NCBI GenBank assembly: GCA_002150995.1 | Contig: MDHJ01000001.1 | Coordinates: 992,001-1,056,000, forward strand | Direction of reading: 5' to 3' | Length of the DNA stretch: 64,000 bases | Origin: Clavibacter michiganensis | GTDB taxonomy: Bacteria > Actinomycetota > Actinomycetes > Actinomycetales > Microbacteriaceae | Part shown: one piece after another, positions 38,831 through 48,900 of the stretch | Layout of the letters: each line of letters opens with the position of its first letter | Numbering within the stretch: the stretch's first letter is position 1 | Notes under the pieces: generated by a model | What the model was told of the DNA's origin: nothing | What the model saw: only the letters and a program-made list of their open reading frames with translations | The model's database searches: none | Made by a program: the position numbers and the translations under genes

Positions 38831-40123
38831 TCAGCCGGGCCGGTGCTCCTCCGGCAGCCCGTGCCGCCAGCTGCGGCCCTGCGCGGCCTTGACCGCGCAG
38901 ATCACGAGCAGGACCCAGCCCCACTCCACGAGCGTCGCGCTCTCGGCGAGCGAGGACACGAGCAGCACGACCAGCACGAGCGCCGTCCAGACGTAGCCGA
39001 CCCCGCGCTTCGTGGTCGCCAGCACCCAGGAGCGCCCGAGCGCGAGGGCGCCGAACACCGCGAACAGGGCGAGGCCCACGAGCCCGGCCTGCAGGTACAG
39101 GTCGAGGTAGGCGTTGCGCCCGCTCTCCTGCGCGCCGCGGCTGACCAGGTCGAGCGCCGTGTAGGGGTACGCGTCCAGGGGCCAGGAGCCGACGAACCCC
39201 CACCCCTCGATGGTGTTGAGGTCGATGAGGCGGAGCATCTCCCGCCAGACCGCGACGCGCTGCAGGTAGTCGGGGCGGGCCTGCAGCACCTGGAGCACGG
39301 GGGAGCGGAACGCCACGACGAGGACCGCGACGACGGCCGCGAGCACCAGGACCGCGCTGTTCGCGAGCGGGCGCGCCTGCCGGGCGAGGTGCCGGAGGCC
39401 GAGGATCGCGAGGGCGGCGACGGCGAGCACGAGGAACGTGCCGAGGATCACCGACGAGCGCGTGAGGGACGCCACGAGGAGGGCGACGGCGATCGAGAAC
39501 ACGCCGCGGCCGCGGGAGACGGAGCGGGTGATCAGCTCCACCGCGAAGGTCACGGCGGCGACCAGGGCCACGATCCCGAGCGCGTTGCGCTCGCCGAGGA
39601 GCCCCTGGATCGGTCCCAGGCGCTCGAGCGCGCCGCGGATCCCGAGGAACGGGATGGGGCCGTCGATGAGGAGGCCCGCCAGCACCTCGAGGGCGAGGGA
39701 GGACACGAGGACCAGCCGCAGGACGTCGCCGGCCGCCCGCACGATCTGGATGAGATCGCGGACGACGCCCACGTACACGGCGAGGAAGGCGGAGGCGGTG
39801 AGGTACAGCACCCCGCCGACCGCATCCGACCGGGAGGCCGTCCACAGCAGGGTCGCCGCGCACCAGCCCACCAGGACGAGCAGCGAGATCGGGAGGAGCC
39901 CCCGCCACTCCCAGTCGCCCCGCTTCGCCGCGAGCGACCCGGCGGCCATCGCCACGAGCGCCGTCACGACGGCGGCGAGCCCCGCCCAGCCCATCGTGGA
40001 GCGCAGCGCGTGCGCGAGGACCGCCGTCCCGAGGATGCACTGGGTGAGCGCCGCCGAGAAGCGCGCCGACCCGAGGAGGTCGGGCAGGCGCTCGGGCAGG
40101 GGGAGGCGGGCGGGGAGGGTCAT
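38831..40123 (-). CDS. O-antigen ligase/polymerase-like membrane protein
   Basis: A 430-residue protein with about 11-12 membrane helices. The large outer loop before the last helices contains RVAVWREMLRLIDLNTIEGWGFVGSW and SGRNAYLDLYLQAGLVGLALF, the wzy_C-type pattern of O-antigen ligases and Wzy polymerases. The central loop GERNALGIVALVAAVTF is also typical. Its upstream neighbour 40172 is a paralogue by layout. Whether it ligates or polymerises cannot be read. Start ATG 40123; 48 bases after the 40172 gene, so the two probably form an operon. Confidence 0.85.
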   Translation of the reverse strand: MTLPARLPLPERLPDLLGSARFSAALTQCILGTAVLAHALRSTMGWAGLAAVVTALVAMAAGSLAAKRGDWEWRGLLPISLLVLVGWCAATLLWTASRSDAVGGVLYLTASAFLAVYVGVVRDLIQIVRAAGDVLRLVLVSSLALEVLAGLLIDGPIPFLGIRGALERLGPIQGLLGERNALGIVALVAAVTFAVELITRSVSRGRGVFSIAVALLVASLTRSSVILGTFLVLAVAALAILGLRHLARQARPLANSAVLVLAAVVAVLVVAFRSPVLQVLQARPDYLQRVAVWREMLRLIDLNTIEGWGFVGSWPLDAYPYTALDLVSRGAQESGRNAYLDLYLQAGLVGLALFAVFGALALGRSWVLATTKRGVGYVWTALVLVVLLVSSLAESATLVEWGWVLLVICAVKAAQGRSWRHGLPEEHRPG

Positions 40124-40171
40124 GCGCGGGGCGTCGCGGAGGGGAGGCGGTGCACCGGTCGGCCGCGCGGC

Positions 40172-41614
40172 TCAGGCGACGCCGGGATCGGCGGTCGCGA
40201 TGGACGGGGCGGGTGCGGCGCCGACGGGCGACGCCGCGGCGGTCGACGGCACCGCGGATGACGCCGCGGCGGCACCCGGACGGGCCGGAGCGTCGCGGCG
40301 GCGCGAGTCGACGGGGCCGGGGACGTCCTCGCGCGCCACCATGCCGGAGCGGGTGGCGATGGCGATGACGACGAGCAGCAGCCAGTTGCCCTCGTAGAGG
40401 AGGCGGCTCTCGGCGAGGCTCTGCACGACCAGCGCGGTCATGAGGAGCAGGGGCGCGAGCGCGAGCGCCGTGTAGGGCTCCACGCGGTCCCGCCGGTGCT
40501 GGGGGCGGTCGATGGCCGCCCACCAGGAGCGGACGTACGTGGTGACGACGAGGCAGGCGAAGACGAGGAGCCCCACCACGCCGAGCTGCATGAGGACGTC
40601 GAGGTAGGCGTCGTGCGCCTGGAGATAGGTGACGCCGCTGCGGACGGCGAGGCCCTCGAAGGGGTGGACCCACGGCGCCCAGTAGCCGATCCAGCCCCAG
40701 CCGAGGACGGGGTGCTGCTGCCACAGGCCGAGCACCGACTCCCAGATCTCGAAGCGGCCCGTGAGGTCGGGCGACCGCCCGAGGAGCTCGAAGACGTCCG
40801 CCGTGCGCGTCGCGACGACGACCGCTGCGCCGACCGCGGCGACGACCACGCCGCCGGCGAGCACGAGCCGGCCGCGGAGTCCCACGCGGCGGGCGAGCAG
40901 GGCGAGCGCGGCGACGACGCCCGTCATGACGAGCGCGACGAGGACGGTGGAGCTGCCGGTGAGGGCCAGGGTCGCCAGCGCCACGACGATCCACGTGACC
41001 GCCCGGCGGCGGGGCAGGGTGCGGGCGGCGAGCTGCAGCGCGACGACGACGAGGGCCAGCAGGGCGACCATGGCGAGGAGGTTCGCGTTGCCCACCACCC
41101 CCTGGATGCGGCCCCCGCTCAGCAGCTCCCCGCGGGTCCAGGCGAAGGCCGCCGGCGCATCGGGACCGTAGTCGGTGAAGAAGGGCATGACCGGCTGCCG
41201 CACCACGACCGCGACGAGCAGCTCGAACGCGAGCGACAGCCCGAGGATGATGCGCAGCGCCCGCCCGAGCGCCTGCACGATCTCGGCCCACGAGAGCAGG
41301 AGGACGAGCGTCACCGCGGCGATGGACGTGGACAGCTGGATGACGACGCCGATCGCCGACTCCGGCCGGTACCCCGACCACGCGATGGACAGCACCGCGA
41401 GCACGGTGAAGGCGACCAGCGGGACGGGCAGCACGCGGAGGCGCGGGAGAGGCCGCGACCGCACGATGAGGGTGCAGCTCGTGATCAGGATCGCGAGGGC
41501 GATGGCGCCGAACCCCCACCAGCTGAGGCCGTTCCGCCACATGTCACCCGCGAAGGTGGTGATGAGGACGGCGGTCGCGAATCCCCGGAGGGCTCGGCGG
41601 CTGGCGGTGGGCAT
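40172..41614 (-). CDS. O-antigen ligase/polymerase-like membrane protein
   Basis: A 480-residue protein with 11-12 membrane helices and the WaaL/Wzy pattern: SGGRIQGVVGNANLLAMVALLA, GRFEIWESVLGLWQQHPVLGWGWIGYW, and QAHDAYLDVLMQLGVVGLLVF, with the conserved arginine and histidine positions of the family's outer loop. The last 50 residues are an alanine/proline-rich cytoplasmic tail (RPGAAAASSAVPSTAAA). ATG 41614 follows a TACCCT hexamer by seven bases; the in-frame ATG at 41620 abuts the hexamer. First gene of a likely two-gene operon. Confidence 0.85.
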   Translation of the reverse strand: MPTASRRALRGFATAVLITTFAGDMWRNGLSWWGFGAIALAILITSCTLIVRSRPLPRLRVLPVPLVAFTVLAVLSIAWSGYRPESAIGVVIQLSTSIAAVTLVLLLSWAEIVQALGRALRIILGLSLAFELLVAVVVRQPVMPFFTDYGPDAPAAFAWTRGELLSGGRIQGVVGNANLLAMVALLALVVVALQLAARTLPRRRAVTWIVVALATLALTGSSTVLVALVMTGVVAALALLARRVGLRGRLVLAGGVVVAAVGAAVVVATRTADVFELLGRSPDLTGRFEIWESVLGLWQQHPVLGWGWIGYWAPWVHPFEGLAVRSGVTYLQAHDAYLDVLMQLGVVGLLVFACLVVTTYVRSWWAAIDRPQHRRDRVEPYTALALAPLLLMTALVVQSLAESRLLYEGNWLLLVVIAIATRSGMVAREDVPGPVDSRRRDAPARPGAAAASSAVPSTAAASPVGAAPAPSIATADPGVA

Positions 41615-41621
41615 GCCCATC

Positions 41622-41627
41622 AGGGTA
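41622..41627 (-). promoter_or_regulatory. -10 element of the 41614 gene (leaderless)
   Basis: TACCCT on the minus strand, seven bases before ATG 41614. Confidence 0.5.
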
Positions 41628-41714
41628 TCCGGGTCCGGCCGTGCGTCCCGCCGTCTGAGGGAAGCGGTGGGGACGGCGCCCGGGTGCCGGGTGCGCCGCC
41701 CGTCGCGCTGTCCG

Positions 41715-42893
41715 TCAGACGAAGGCCGCGTGGCCCGTGATGGCACGGCCGACGATGAGCGTGTTCATCTCCCGGGTGCCCTCGTAGGAGTAGATGGCCT
41801 CCGCGTCGGCGAAGAACCGGGCCACGTCGTAGTCGAGGACGATGCCGTTGCCGCCGAACGCCTCGCGGCACCAGGCGACCGTCTCCCGCATGCGGCTCGT
41901 GGCGTAGGCCTTGGCGAGCGCCGAGTGCGAGTCGGTCTGCGTGCCGTCGTCGACCATCTCCGAGGCGCGCGTGACCAGGCCGATGGAGGCGGTGATGTTG
42001 CCGAGGCTGCGGACGAGCAGGTCCTGGATCAGCTGGTGCGCGCCGAGGGGCTTGCCGAACTGCTCGCGCTCGCCCGTGTAGGCGACCGCGGCCTCGTACG
42101 CGCCGACCGAGATCCCGATGGCGGCCCACGCCACCTCGGCGCGCGTCAGGCGCAGCACGGTGGCGGTGTCGGCGAAGGAGCGCGCGTTCTGCAGCCGGTT
42201 CCGCTCGGGCACGATGACGCCGTCCAGCTCGATGTCGGCGTTCTGCACGATGCGGAGGGCCTGCTTGTCCTCGATGCGCGTGGCGCGGAAGCCGGGGGAG
42301 TCGTTGGGCACCAGGAAGCCCTTCACCTGGCCGTCGTCGGCGTCCTTGGCCCAGATGACGGTGACGTCGCTCACCGTGCCGTTGCCGATCCAGCGCTTGC
42401 TGCCCGTGATGCTCCACTCGTCGCCGCGGCGCGTCGCGACGGTGCGGAGGCCCCGGGCGGAGTCGGATCCGGACAGCGGCTCGGTCAGCCCGAAGGAGCC
42501 GAGGATCTCGCCCGAGGCGAAGCGCGGCAGCCACTCGGCCCGCTGCTCGGGGGACCCTGCCACGGCGACGCTGCCCATCACCAGGCCGCTCTGCATGCCG
42601 ACGAGGGTCGCGATGCTCGCGTCGACGCGGCCGAGCTCGAGCGCCGCCCAGCCCCGGTACACGGCCGAGTTCTCGAAGGGCCGCGTCTCGGCGAACGGCA
42701 TCCCGAAGATGCCGCGCTCGGCCAGCCCGCCCACCACGTGCCGGGGGAACTCGGCCCGGGCCCACAGGCCGTTGACGTGGGGCCTGACCTCGGCCTCGAG
42801 GTAGGCGCGCAGGTCGGCGAGGGACTCCTTCTCCCGGTCGCCGAGCCGGGACTCGTAGCCGTAGAAGTCGCCGATGAGGGGGGTGAGGGACAC
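41715..42893 (-). CDS. Acyl-CoA dehydrogenase (glutaryl-CoA dehydrogenase-like)
   Basis: A 392-residue FAD enzyme oxidising an acyl-CoA to the 2-enoyl form. Motifs: GSFGLTEPLSGSDSARGLRT (FAD/substrate), KRWIGNGTVSDVTVIWAKD, REQFGKPLGAHQLIQDLLV, and WCREAFGGNGIVLDYDVARF. The catalytic glutamate lies in IYSYEGTREMNTLIVGRAITG, the form seen in glutaryl-CoA dehydrogenases. That subfamily also decarboxylates; whether this one does is not clear. Start GTG 42893 has ACGGAG six bases upstream. It is metabolically unrelated to its glycan-locus neighbours and is divergent from manA. Confidence 0.9.
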   Translation of the reverse strand: MSLTPLIGDFYGYESRLGDREKESLADLRAYLEAEVRPHVNGLWARAEFPRHVVGGLAERGIFGMPFAETRPFENSAVYRGWAALELGRVDASIATLVGMQSGLVMGSVAVAGSPEQRAEWLPRFASGEILGSFGLTEPLSGSDSARGLRTVATRRGDEWSITGSKRWIGNGTVSDVTVIWAKDADDGQVKGFLVPNDSPGFRATRIEDKQALRIVQNADIELDGVIVPERNRLQNARSFADTATVLRLTRAEVAWAAIGISVGAYEAAVAYTGEREQFGKPLGAHQLIQDLLVRSLGNITASIGLVTRASEMVDDGTQTDSHSALAKAYATSRMRETVAWCREAFGGNGIVLDYDVARFFADAEAIYSYEGTREMNTLIVGRAITGHAAFV

Positions 42894-42983
42894 GATGCTC
42901 CGTTGCGGTTCGTCGGCGCCCTCGGGACGGGCGCCTCGCGGCCGAGCCTATGTCGGCGTCGCGGCGGCGCCCCGATCGGTTGG

Positions 42984-42989
42984 TACTTT
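42984..42989 (+). promoter_or_regulatory. Candidate -10 element of manA
   Basis: TACTTT, 68 bases upstream of GTG 43058. Confidence 0.35.
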
Positions 42990-43057
42990 GGTCGCGTCCG
43001 GACAGGACGCGCCCCCTCGGGCGTTGTAGGTAGCCGCCAAGCCCGACAGGATCATCC

Positions 43058-44362
43058 GTGTTCACCTCCCTCGCCAACACCCCTCGCGACTACGCCTGGG
43101 GGTCCCGCACCGCCATCGCCGAGCTCCTCGGCCGCGAGCCGTCCGGCGGCCCGGAGGCGGAGCTCTGGCTCGGGGCGCACGACGGCTCGCCGACGCGCAT
43201 CGTCGATCCCGCCCAGGCGGGCGGCGCGACGACGCTGTCCGCGTGGATCCAGGCGGATCCCGCGACGACGCTCGGTCCCCTCGCCGAGGGCCTCCGCCCG
43301 GGCGACGGCCCCGGCCTCCCGTTCCTCCTCAAGGTGCTCGCGGCCGGCGGCCCGCTCTCGCTCCAGGCGCACCCGGACCTGCACCGGGCCCGCCTGGGCT
43401 TCCGCGACGAGGAGGCGCGCGGCGTCCCCATCGACGCCCCGCACCGCAACTACAAGGACCCGCTGCACAAGCCGGAGCTCGTGTACGCGCTGAGCGACGA
43501 GTTCCACGCGCTCTGCGGCTTCCGTCCGCTCGCGGAGGTGCGGCAGGTGTTCACGCTGCTCCTCACGCTCGACGCGTCCGGCCCCGACTCCGACCCGGCG
43601 GTCATCCGCAGCGTCCTCTCGCGCCTCACCGGGGCCGAGGCGGACGTCCTCCGGGACGTGTTCGCCTTCCTCATGGGCGGGGGAGCCGCCGTGCGGCGCC
43701 TGGTCGACCGCGTCACCCTGCTGGCGAGCCTCGCCTCCGACCGGCAGTGCCGGGAGTTCTCCACCGAGATGCGCACCGTCCGGGAGCTCGCCGAGGCGTA
43801 CCCGGGCGATCCGGGCATCGTCACCTCGCTGCTGCTCAACCGCGTGACGCTCCGCCGCGGCGAGGCGCTCTACCTGCCCGCCGGCAACATCCACGCGTAC
43901 CTGCACGGTCTCGGGATCGAGCTCATGGCCTCGTCCGACAACGTCCTGCGCGGCGGCCTCACGCCCAAGCACGTCGACGTGCCCGAGCTGCTCGACGTGC
44001 TCGAGTTCCAGGCGCTGCCCGTGCCGTACCTGGAGCCGGAGCACGCGGCGCCGGGCGTCGAGCTGTACCGGCCGGACGTGCCCGACTTCCTGCTCGCGCG
44101 CATCGCGCCGGCAACGCGCGACGCGGCCGACGGCGACGCGGGCGCGAGCGTCGTGGTGATCGACGGGCCCGCCATCGTCATCTGCACCGCCGGCGCCGTG
44201 TCGATCCGCGGCGAGGCCTCCGCGGTCGAGGTCGCCCGCGGCGAGGCCGTGTTCGTGACCCCCGACGAGGGACGGCTGGTCGTCGTCGGCGACGGCGAGG
44301 CGTTCCTCGCGACGACCCCGGCGCCCGTCGCCGGCGACGAGGACGACGACCGCTCCGCGTGA
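43058..44362 (+). CDS. manA: Mannose-6-phosphate isomerase, class I
   Basis: A 434-residue zinc-dependent cupin isomerase interconverting fructose 6-phosphate and mannose 6-phosphate. NTPRDYAWGSRTAIAELLG, AELWLGAHDGSPT, FLLKVLAAGGPLSLQAHPD (zinc-binding QxH), NYKDPLHKPELVYAL (zinc ligands), and LYLPAGNIHAYLHGLGIELMASSDNVLRGGLTPKH are all present. The tail ends with an acidic GDEDDDRSA. It supplies mannose 6-phosphate to ManB (51377). Start GTG 43058; galE follows 35 bases downstream with its own promoter. Confidence 0.94.
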   Translation: MFTSLANTPRDYAWGSRTAIAELLGREPSGGPEAELWLGAHDGSPTRIVDPAQAGGATTLSAWIQADPATTLGPLAEGLRPGDGPGLPFLLKVLAAGGPLSLQAHPDLHRARLGFRDEEARGVPIDAPHRNYKDPLHKPELVYALSDEFHALCGFRPLAEVRQVFTLLLTLDASGPDSDPAVIRSVLSRLTGAEADVLRDVFAFLMGGGAAVRRLVDRVTLLASLASDRQCREFSTEMRTVRELAEAYPGDPGIVTSLLLNRVTLRRGEALYLPAGNIHAYLHGLGIELMASSDNVLRGGLTPKHVDVPELLDVLEFQALPVPYLEPEHAAPGVELYRPDVPDFLLARIAPATRDAADGDAGASVVVIDGPAIVICTAGAVSIRGEASAVEVARGEAVFVTPDEGRLVVVGDGEAFLATTPAPVAGDEDDDRSA

Positions 44363-44385
44363 CCGGGGCACCGCGGCGCCGTCGA

Positions 44386-44391
44386 TAGGGT
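44386..44391 (+). promoter_or_regulatory. -10 element of galE (leaderless)
   Basis: TAGGGT, six bases before ATG 44398. Confidence 0.6.
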
Positions 44392-44397
44392 TGCCGC

Positions 44398-45366
44398 ATG
44401 ACATGGTTGGTCACCGGCGGCGCCGGCTACATCGGTTCGCACATCGTCTCGGCGTTCGCGCGCGCGGGGCTCGACACGGTCGTCCTCGACGACCTCTCGA
44501 GCGGGCACGAGTCCTTCGTCCCCGAGGGCGTCCCCTTCCACCGCGGATCCGTCCTCGACCGCGAGCTCCTCGCCCGCGTCCTCGGGACGGGCGACATCCG
44601 CGGCGTCGTGCACGTCGCGGGCTTCAAGTACGCCGGCGTCTCCGTCGAGCGCCCGCTGCACACGTACGAGCAGAACGTCACGGCCACGGCGGTGCTCCTC
44701 GAGGAGATGCAACGCGCGGGCGTCGACAGCATCGTGTTCTCGTCCTCCGCCGCGGTGTACGGCACGACCGACGTCGACCTCGTCGACGAGAGCACCCCCC
44801 GGGCGCCCGAGTCGCCGTACGGGGAGTCGAAGCTCATCGGCGAGTGGCTGCTGCGCGACCAGGGCGTCGCCACGGGCCTCCGGCACGCGTCGCTGCGCTA
44901 CTTCAACGTCGTCGGATCCGGCGAGGAGGGCTACTTCGACACGAGCCCGCACAACCTGTTCCCGCTCGTCTTCGACGCGCTGCTCGACGGCCGGACGCCC
45001 CGCATCTACGGCGGCGACTACCCGACGCCCGACGGCACGTGCGTCCGCGACTACATCCACGTCGCCGACCTCGCGGCCTCGCACGTCGCGGCTGCCCGTC
45101 GCCTCGAGGCGGGGGAGCCCGTCGAGCCCGTCTACTGCCTCGGCAGCGGCGAGGGCGCGAGCGTGCGCGAGATCATGACGGCCATCCGCACGGCGACCGG
45201 CATCGACTTCGAGCCGGAGCTGCACGACCGCCGCCCGGGCGACCCGGCGCGCATCGTCGCGTCCGGGGAGCTCGCCGCACGCGACATCGACTGGGCCATG
45301 CGGCACTCGCTCGACGACATGGTCCAGAGCGCCTGGCGGGCCCGCCAGGCCGGCACCGGGGCGTAG
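44398..45366 (+). CDS. galE: UDP-glucose 4-epimerase
   Basis: A 322-residue extended short-chain epimerase interconverting UDP-glucose and UDP-galactose. N-terminal VTGGAGYIGSHIVSAFARAG binds NAD. HVAGFKYAGVSVERPL, SSSAAVYGTTD and the catalytic YGESKLIGEWLLRDQG (YxxxK) follow, then LRYFNVVGSG and CVRDYIHVADLAASHV. It provides UDP-galactose for Glf. Start ATG 44398 has TAGGGT six bases before it. Confidence 0.94.
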   Translation: MTWLVTGGAGYIGSHIVSAFARAGLDTVVLDDLSSGHESFVPEGVPFHRGSVLDRELLARVLGTGDIRGVVHVAGFKYAGVSVERPLHTYEQNVTATAVLLEEMQRAGVDSIVFSSSAAVYGTTDVDLVDESTPRAPESPYGESKLIGEWLLRDQGVATGLRHASLRYFNVVGSGEEGYFDTSPHNLFPLVFDALLDGRTPRIYGGDYPTPDGTCVRDYIHVADLAASHVAAARRLEAGEPVEPVYCLGSGEGASVREIMTAIRTATGIDFEPELHDRRPGDPARIVASGELAARDIDWAMRHSLDDMVQSAWRARQAGTGA

Positions 45367-45431
45367 CGCCGACGGCGAGCCGCGGCGCGTCGCAACCCTC
45401 GATGAGCGGCTGAGGGTTTACTCTCCGCGGC

Positions 45432-45460
45432 TTGACGAAGGCGAGTTACACCGGTGTAAT
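45432..45460 (+). promoter_or_regulatory. whiB promoter
   Basis: TTGACG at 45432-45437 and TGTAAT at 45455-45460 with a 17-base spacer. TATAAC at 45461 is a second candidate -10. The best sigma-70-like promoter in the window. Confidence 0.65.
45446..45459. promoter_or_regulatory. Perfect 14-bp palindrome in the whiB promoter, probable operator
   Basis: TTACACCGGTGTAA reads the same on both strands and covers the spacer and most of the -10. A bound dimer would block RNA polymerase, so I infer a repressor site. The regulator is not identified. Confidence 0.65.
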
Positions 45461-45515
45461 TATAACGATGAGCTGGGGCCGGCCGGGCGCCCCTGCCGCG
45501 TGGGGAGATCGTGAC

Positions 45516-45832
45516 ATGGCACTACCTGAGTACCACGCCGGAGTCCCCGACGACTGGTTCGTCGACCCCGTCCGACTCGGGGTCCCGGGCGTCCGCACCG
45601 TCGAGGACGGCAACCCGCTCGCCTGGCAGGCGGACTCGCTCTGCGCGCAGACCGACCCCGAGGCGTTCTTCCCGAGAAGGGCGGATCCACCCGCGACGCG
45701 AAGAGGATCTGCGGCTCGTGCGAGGTGCGCAGCGAGTGCCTCGAGTACGCGCTGGAGAACGACGAGCGCTTCGGCATCTGGGGCGGCCTCTCCGAGCGCG
45801 AGCGCCGCAAGCTCCGCAAGCGCGCCGTCTGA
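45516..45832 (+). pseudogene. whiB2: WhiB-family iron-sulfur regulator (WhiB2/WhmD type), frameshifted
   Basis: About 105 residues when repaired. WhiB proteins hold a [4Fe-4S] cluster and bind the sigma factor. The N-terminal frame ends with SLCAQTDPEAFFP (first cysteine). Near 45671-45675 one G is missing; restoring it gives EKGGSTRDAKRICGSCEVRSEC, with CxxC and Cx5C, then FGIWGGLSERERRKLRKRAV. WhiB2/WhmD is needed for septation in mycobacteria, and the neighbours manA, manB, DUF3499 and the zincin-like gene match the whiB2 locus. A broken copy would be surprising, so a sequence error is likely. ATG 45516 has GGGAGA upstream. Confidence 0.9.
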
Positions 45833-45870
45833 GCGCCCACCGGGCACCCGTCCGCGCCCCGGCGCGGGCT

Positions 45871-45886
45871 GACCGGCGCGCCGGTC
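45871..45886. terminator. Palindromic site after whiB, possible terminator
   Basis: GACCGGCGCGCCGGTC is a perfect 16-bp palindrome 39 bases past the whiB stop, preceded by CCGCGCC/GGCGCGG. It could act as a terminator, though a loop-less palindrome is not ideal. Confidence 0.35.
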
Positions 45887-45916
45887 GGCTGCGGCGGATC
45901 CGCACCACGCACCACG

Positions 45917-45922
45917 TAGGGT
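45917..45922 (+). promoter_or_regulatory. -10 element of the 45933 gene
   Basis: TAGGGT, ten bases before ATG 45933: leaderless or a leader of very few bases. Confidence 0.5.
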
Positions 45923-45932
45923 CTCCTCTGTC

Positions 45933-48900
45933 ATGCAGCCACGAGTAACCGCGATCCTCGTCGCCCACGAGGGCGCGCAGTTCCTCGACCGGACCCTCCA
46001 GGCCCTCGCGGCCCAGACGCGTCGCCCCGACCAGGTGGTCGCGGTCGACCTCGGCTCCCGCGACGCGTCGGCCGCCCTGCTCGCCGCGTCCGAGCCGACC
46101 CGCATGGTGCAGGCGCCCGCCCGGATGACCTTCGGGCAGGCCGTCGACCAGGCCGTCCGCGTCATCGCGTCGCCCGAGGGCGACCACGAGCTGCTCTGGC
46201 TGCTCTCCGCCGACAACGCGCCCGCGCCCGACGCCCTCGAGCGGCTGCTCGCCGCGGTCGAGGCGTCGCCGAGCGTCGCGGTCGCCGGTCCGAAGACGAT
46301 GGAGTGGGACCACCCCGGCTACATCCACGAGATGGGCACCACGCTGACCACGCTCGGGGCCGCCGTCCCCATCGTCGACGTGGAGCTCGACCAGGCGCAG
46401 TACGACGAGATGAGCGACGTCCTCGGCGTGGCCGCGGGCGGCATGCTCGTGCGTCACCGCCTCTGGGACGAGCTGGGCGGGTTCGACGACGCGCTGCCCG
46501 CCGTCGACGACGCCATCGACCTCTGCGTGCGGGCCCGGCTCGCGGGCCACCGCGTCGTCGTGGTGCCGGCCGCACGCGTCGCCTCCGCGGGCGACGCCGC
46601 GCCCGGGACCGCCTTCCTCGGCCGCCGAACGCCCCGTCACCGCCGCCGCCGGCTGCGCCGCCAGGCGCAGCTGCACCGCCGCCTGGCCTACGCACCGCCG
46701 GCCGCCGTCCCGTTCCTCTGGCTCTCCGTCGTGCCGCTGGCCGTCCTCCGGGCGCTGCTGCAGCTGCTGCGGAAGCGGCCCACCGCCGCGCCCGGGGAGA
46801 TCGGCGCGGCCGTCCGCGTCGCCGTCGCACCCGGACGGATCCGGGCCAGCCGCCGCCGCCTCGCCGCCGTGCGGACCGCGCCCTGGTCGAGCATCGCGTC
46901 GCTGCGCCAGCCGCTCGCCGTCGGCCGCCGACGCCGGTCGCTCGCGCGCGAGCAGTACCGCGTCGAGCACATGGGCGTGTCGGACGGCGTGGAGTTCCTC
47001 GCCACGGGCGGCGGCTGGACGGTGCTCGCGGCCCTCCTCCTGGCGGCCGTCATGTGGCTGCCGCGGCTCGCCGGCACCGCGCTCACCGGCGGGCAGCTCC
47101 TGCCGCTCGGGCCGAGCGCCGGTGCGCTGTGGGCGCAGGTCGGCATCGGGGTGCGCGGCTCGGGCGCCGGACCCGTGGCCCCATCCGACCCGTTCGCGTA
47201 CGTGCTCGCGGTGCTCGGCAGCGTCACGGCGTGGGAGCCCTCGCTCGCGGTCCTCGGGCTCTTCGTGGCGGCCCTGCCGCTCGCCGCCCTGGCCGCGTGG
47301 CTCTGCGCCGCGCAGCTCACCCGGAACGCGTGGCTCCGGGCCCTGGCCGCGCTCGTCTGGACGCTCGCGCCGACCCTCCTCGTGGCGCTCGGCGAGGGCC
47401 GCCTGCCCGCCGTGCTCGCGCACCTGCTCCTCCCGTGGCTCGCGCTGGCGGTGCTGCGCGCGCCCCGCTCGTGGTCGGCGTCCGCCGTGGCGGGGATCCT
47501 CATGGCCGCCGTCGGCGCGTCCGCCCCGTCGCTGGTGCCCGCCGTCCTCGTGCTCTGGCTCGTCGTGACCGTGCGGGCCGGACGCCGGGCCGGGCGGCTG
47601 GTCACGATCCCCGTCCCGCTGGTCGCGCTCGTCGCGCCCCTCGTCGCGTACCGCGTCATGCAGGGCCAGCCGCTCGCCCTCGCCGCCGATCCGGCCGTGC
47701 CCGCCGCCTTCGCCCCGGCGGACGTGCCGGGGCTCGCCCTCGGCTTCCCCGTCTCCGGCCTCGGCGGCTGGACGGCGTTCGTCGACGGGCTCGGGCTCGG
47801 CCTGCCGTCCGCCGTGCCGCTCGTCGTCGTCGCGGTGCTCGTCGCCCCGCTCGTCCTCGGCGCCCTCGCCGCCCTGTTCCTGCGGGGATCGCACCGTGCC
47901 GCCCTCGCGCTCGGCGTGACGGTGCTCGGGTTCGCCACCGCCGTCCTCGCCGCGCGCACGGTCGTGCAGGCGAGCGGCCCCGACGTCGTCGCCGTGTGGC
48001 CGGGATCCGGCCTCAGCCTCCTCTGGCTCGGGCTCGCGGGCGCGCTGGTGCTCGGGTTCGCCACCCTCGGGCGCCGCTCCGTCGTCCCCGGTCTCGTCGC
48101 CGCGGTGACGCTCGTGGTGCTGGCGCTGCCGCTCGTCTCCGCGGCGGTCGCCGGATCCACCGCCGTGCGCGCCACCGCCGAGACCTCGCTGCCCGGTCTC
48201 GTGGTCGCGGAGGCGGCGAGCGACCCCTCCGTGGGCACGCTCGTGCTGCGCGCCGCCGACGACGGCTCGCTCACCGCGGACGTCGAGCGCGGCACCGGCC
48301 GGACCCTCGAGCAGGTCTCCACGGTCGACTCCGCCGTCGGTGAGCTCACGGACACCCAGCGGCGCGTCGCGGAGCTGGCCGGCAACGTCTCCTCCCGCTC
48401 CGGCCTCGACGCGACCGAGGAGCTCCGCGGCCTCGGCATCGGCTACGTGCTGCTCGCGCCGCCCGCGGGCGAGGCGCAGGCGGCGCTCCACGACCGTGCG
48501 CGCGCGGCCCTCGACGACGATCCCGTGTTCACGGTGGTCGGCGAGACCGAGGCCGGCCTCCTCTGGCGCTTCGTCGGCAGCGACGACCTCGACGCCCGGG
48601 TCCCGGTCCCCGGCAACCTCGACGACGCGGGGCGCGCGGGCGTGCTCGCGGCGCAGGCCCTGGTATTCGCGCTGACGCTCCTGCTGGCCATCCCACCGGC
48701 CGGCTGGCGGCGCGCAGCCGTCCTCTCCCGCGTACCGCGAGACCGTGGTCGCCGCCGACGCGCGTCCCGCGGACGCGGACGAGCCGCGCCCCGAGCACGA
48801 CGACCGCGGCATGCCCGCCTACCTGGACGAGGCCACGGGTGCGAGCGTCGAGTCGGCGGCCTTCGGCGACATCCCGCAGGCGGGGGAGCGCCGGCCCGAC

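Noticed and set aside
45522..48812. A 1096-codon open frame antisense to whiB2 and the giant glycosyltransferase
   Set aside because: Composition is low-complexity (R, G, D, E, H) and no domain is visible; the plus-strand genes are well supported.
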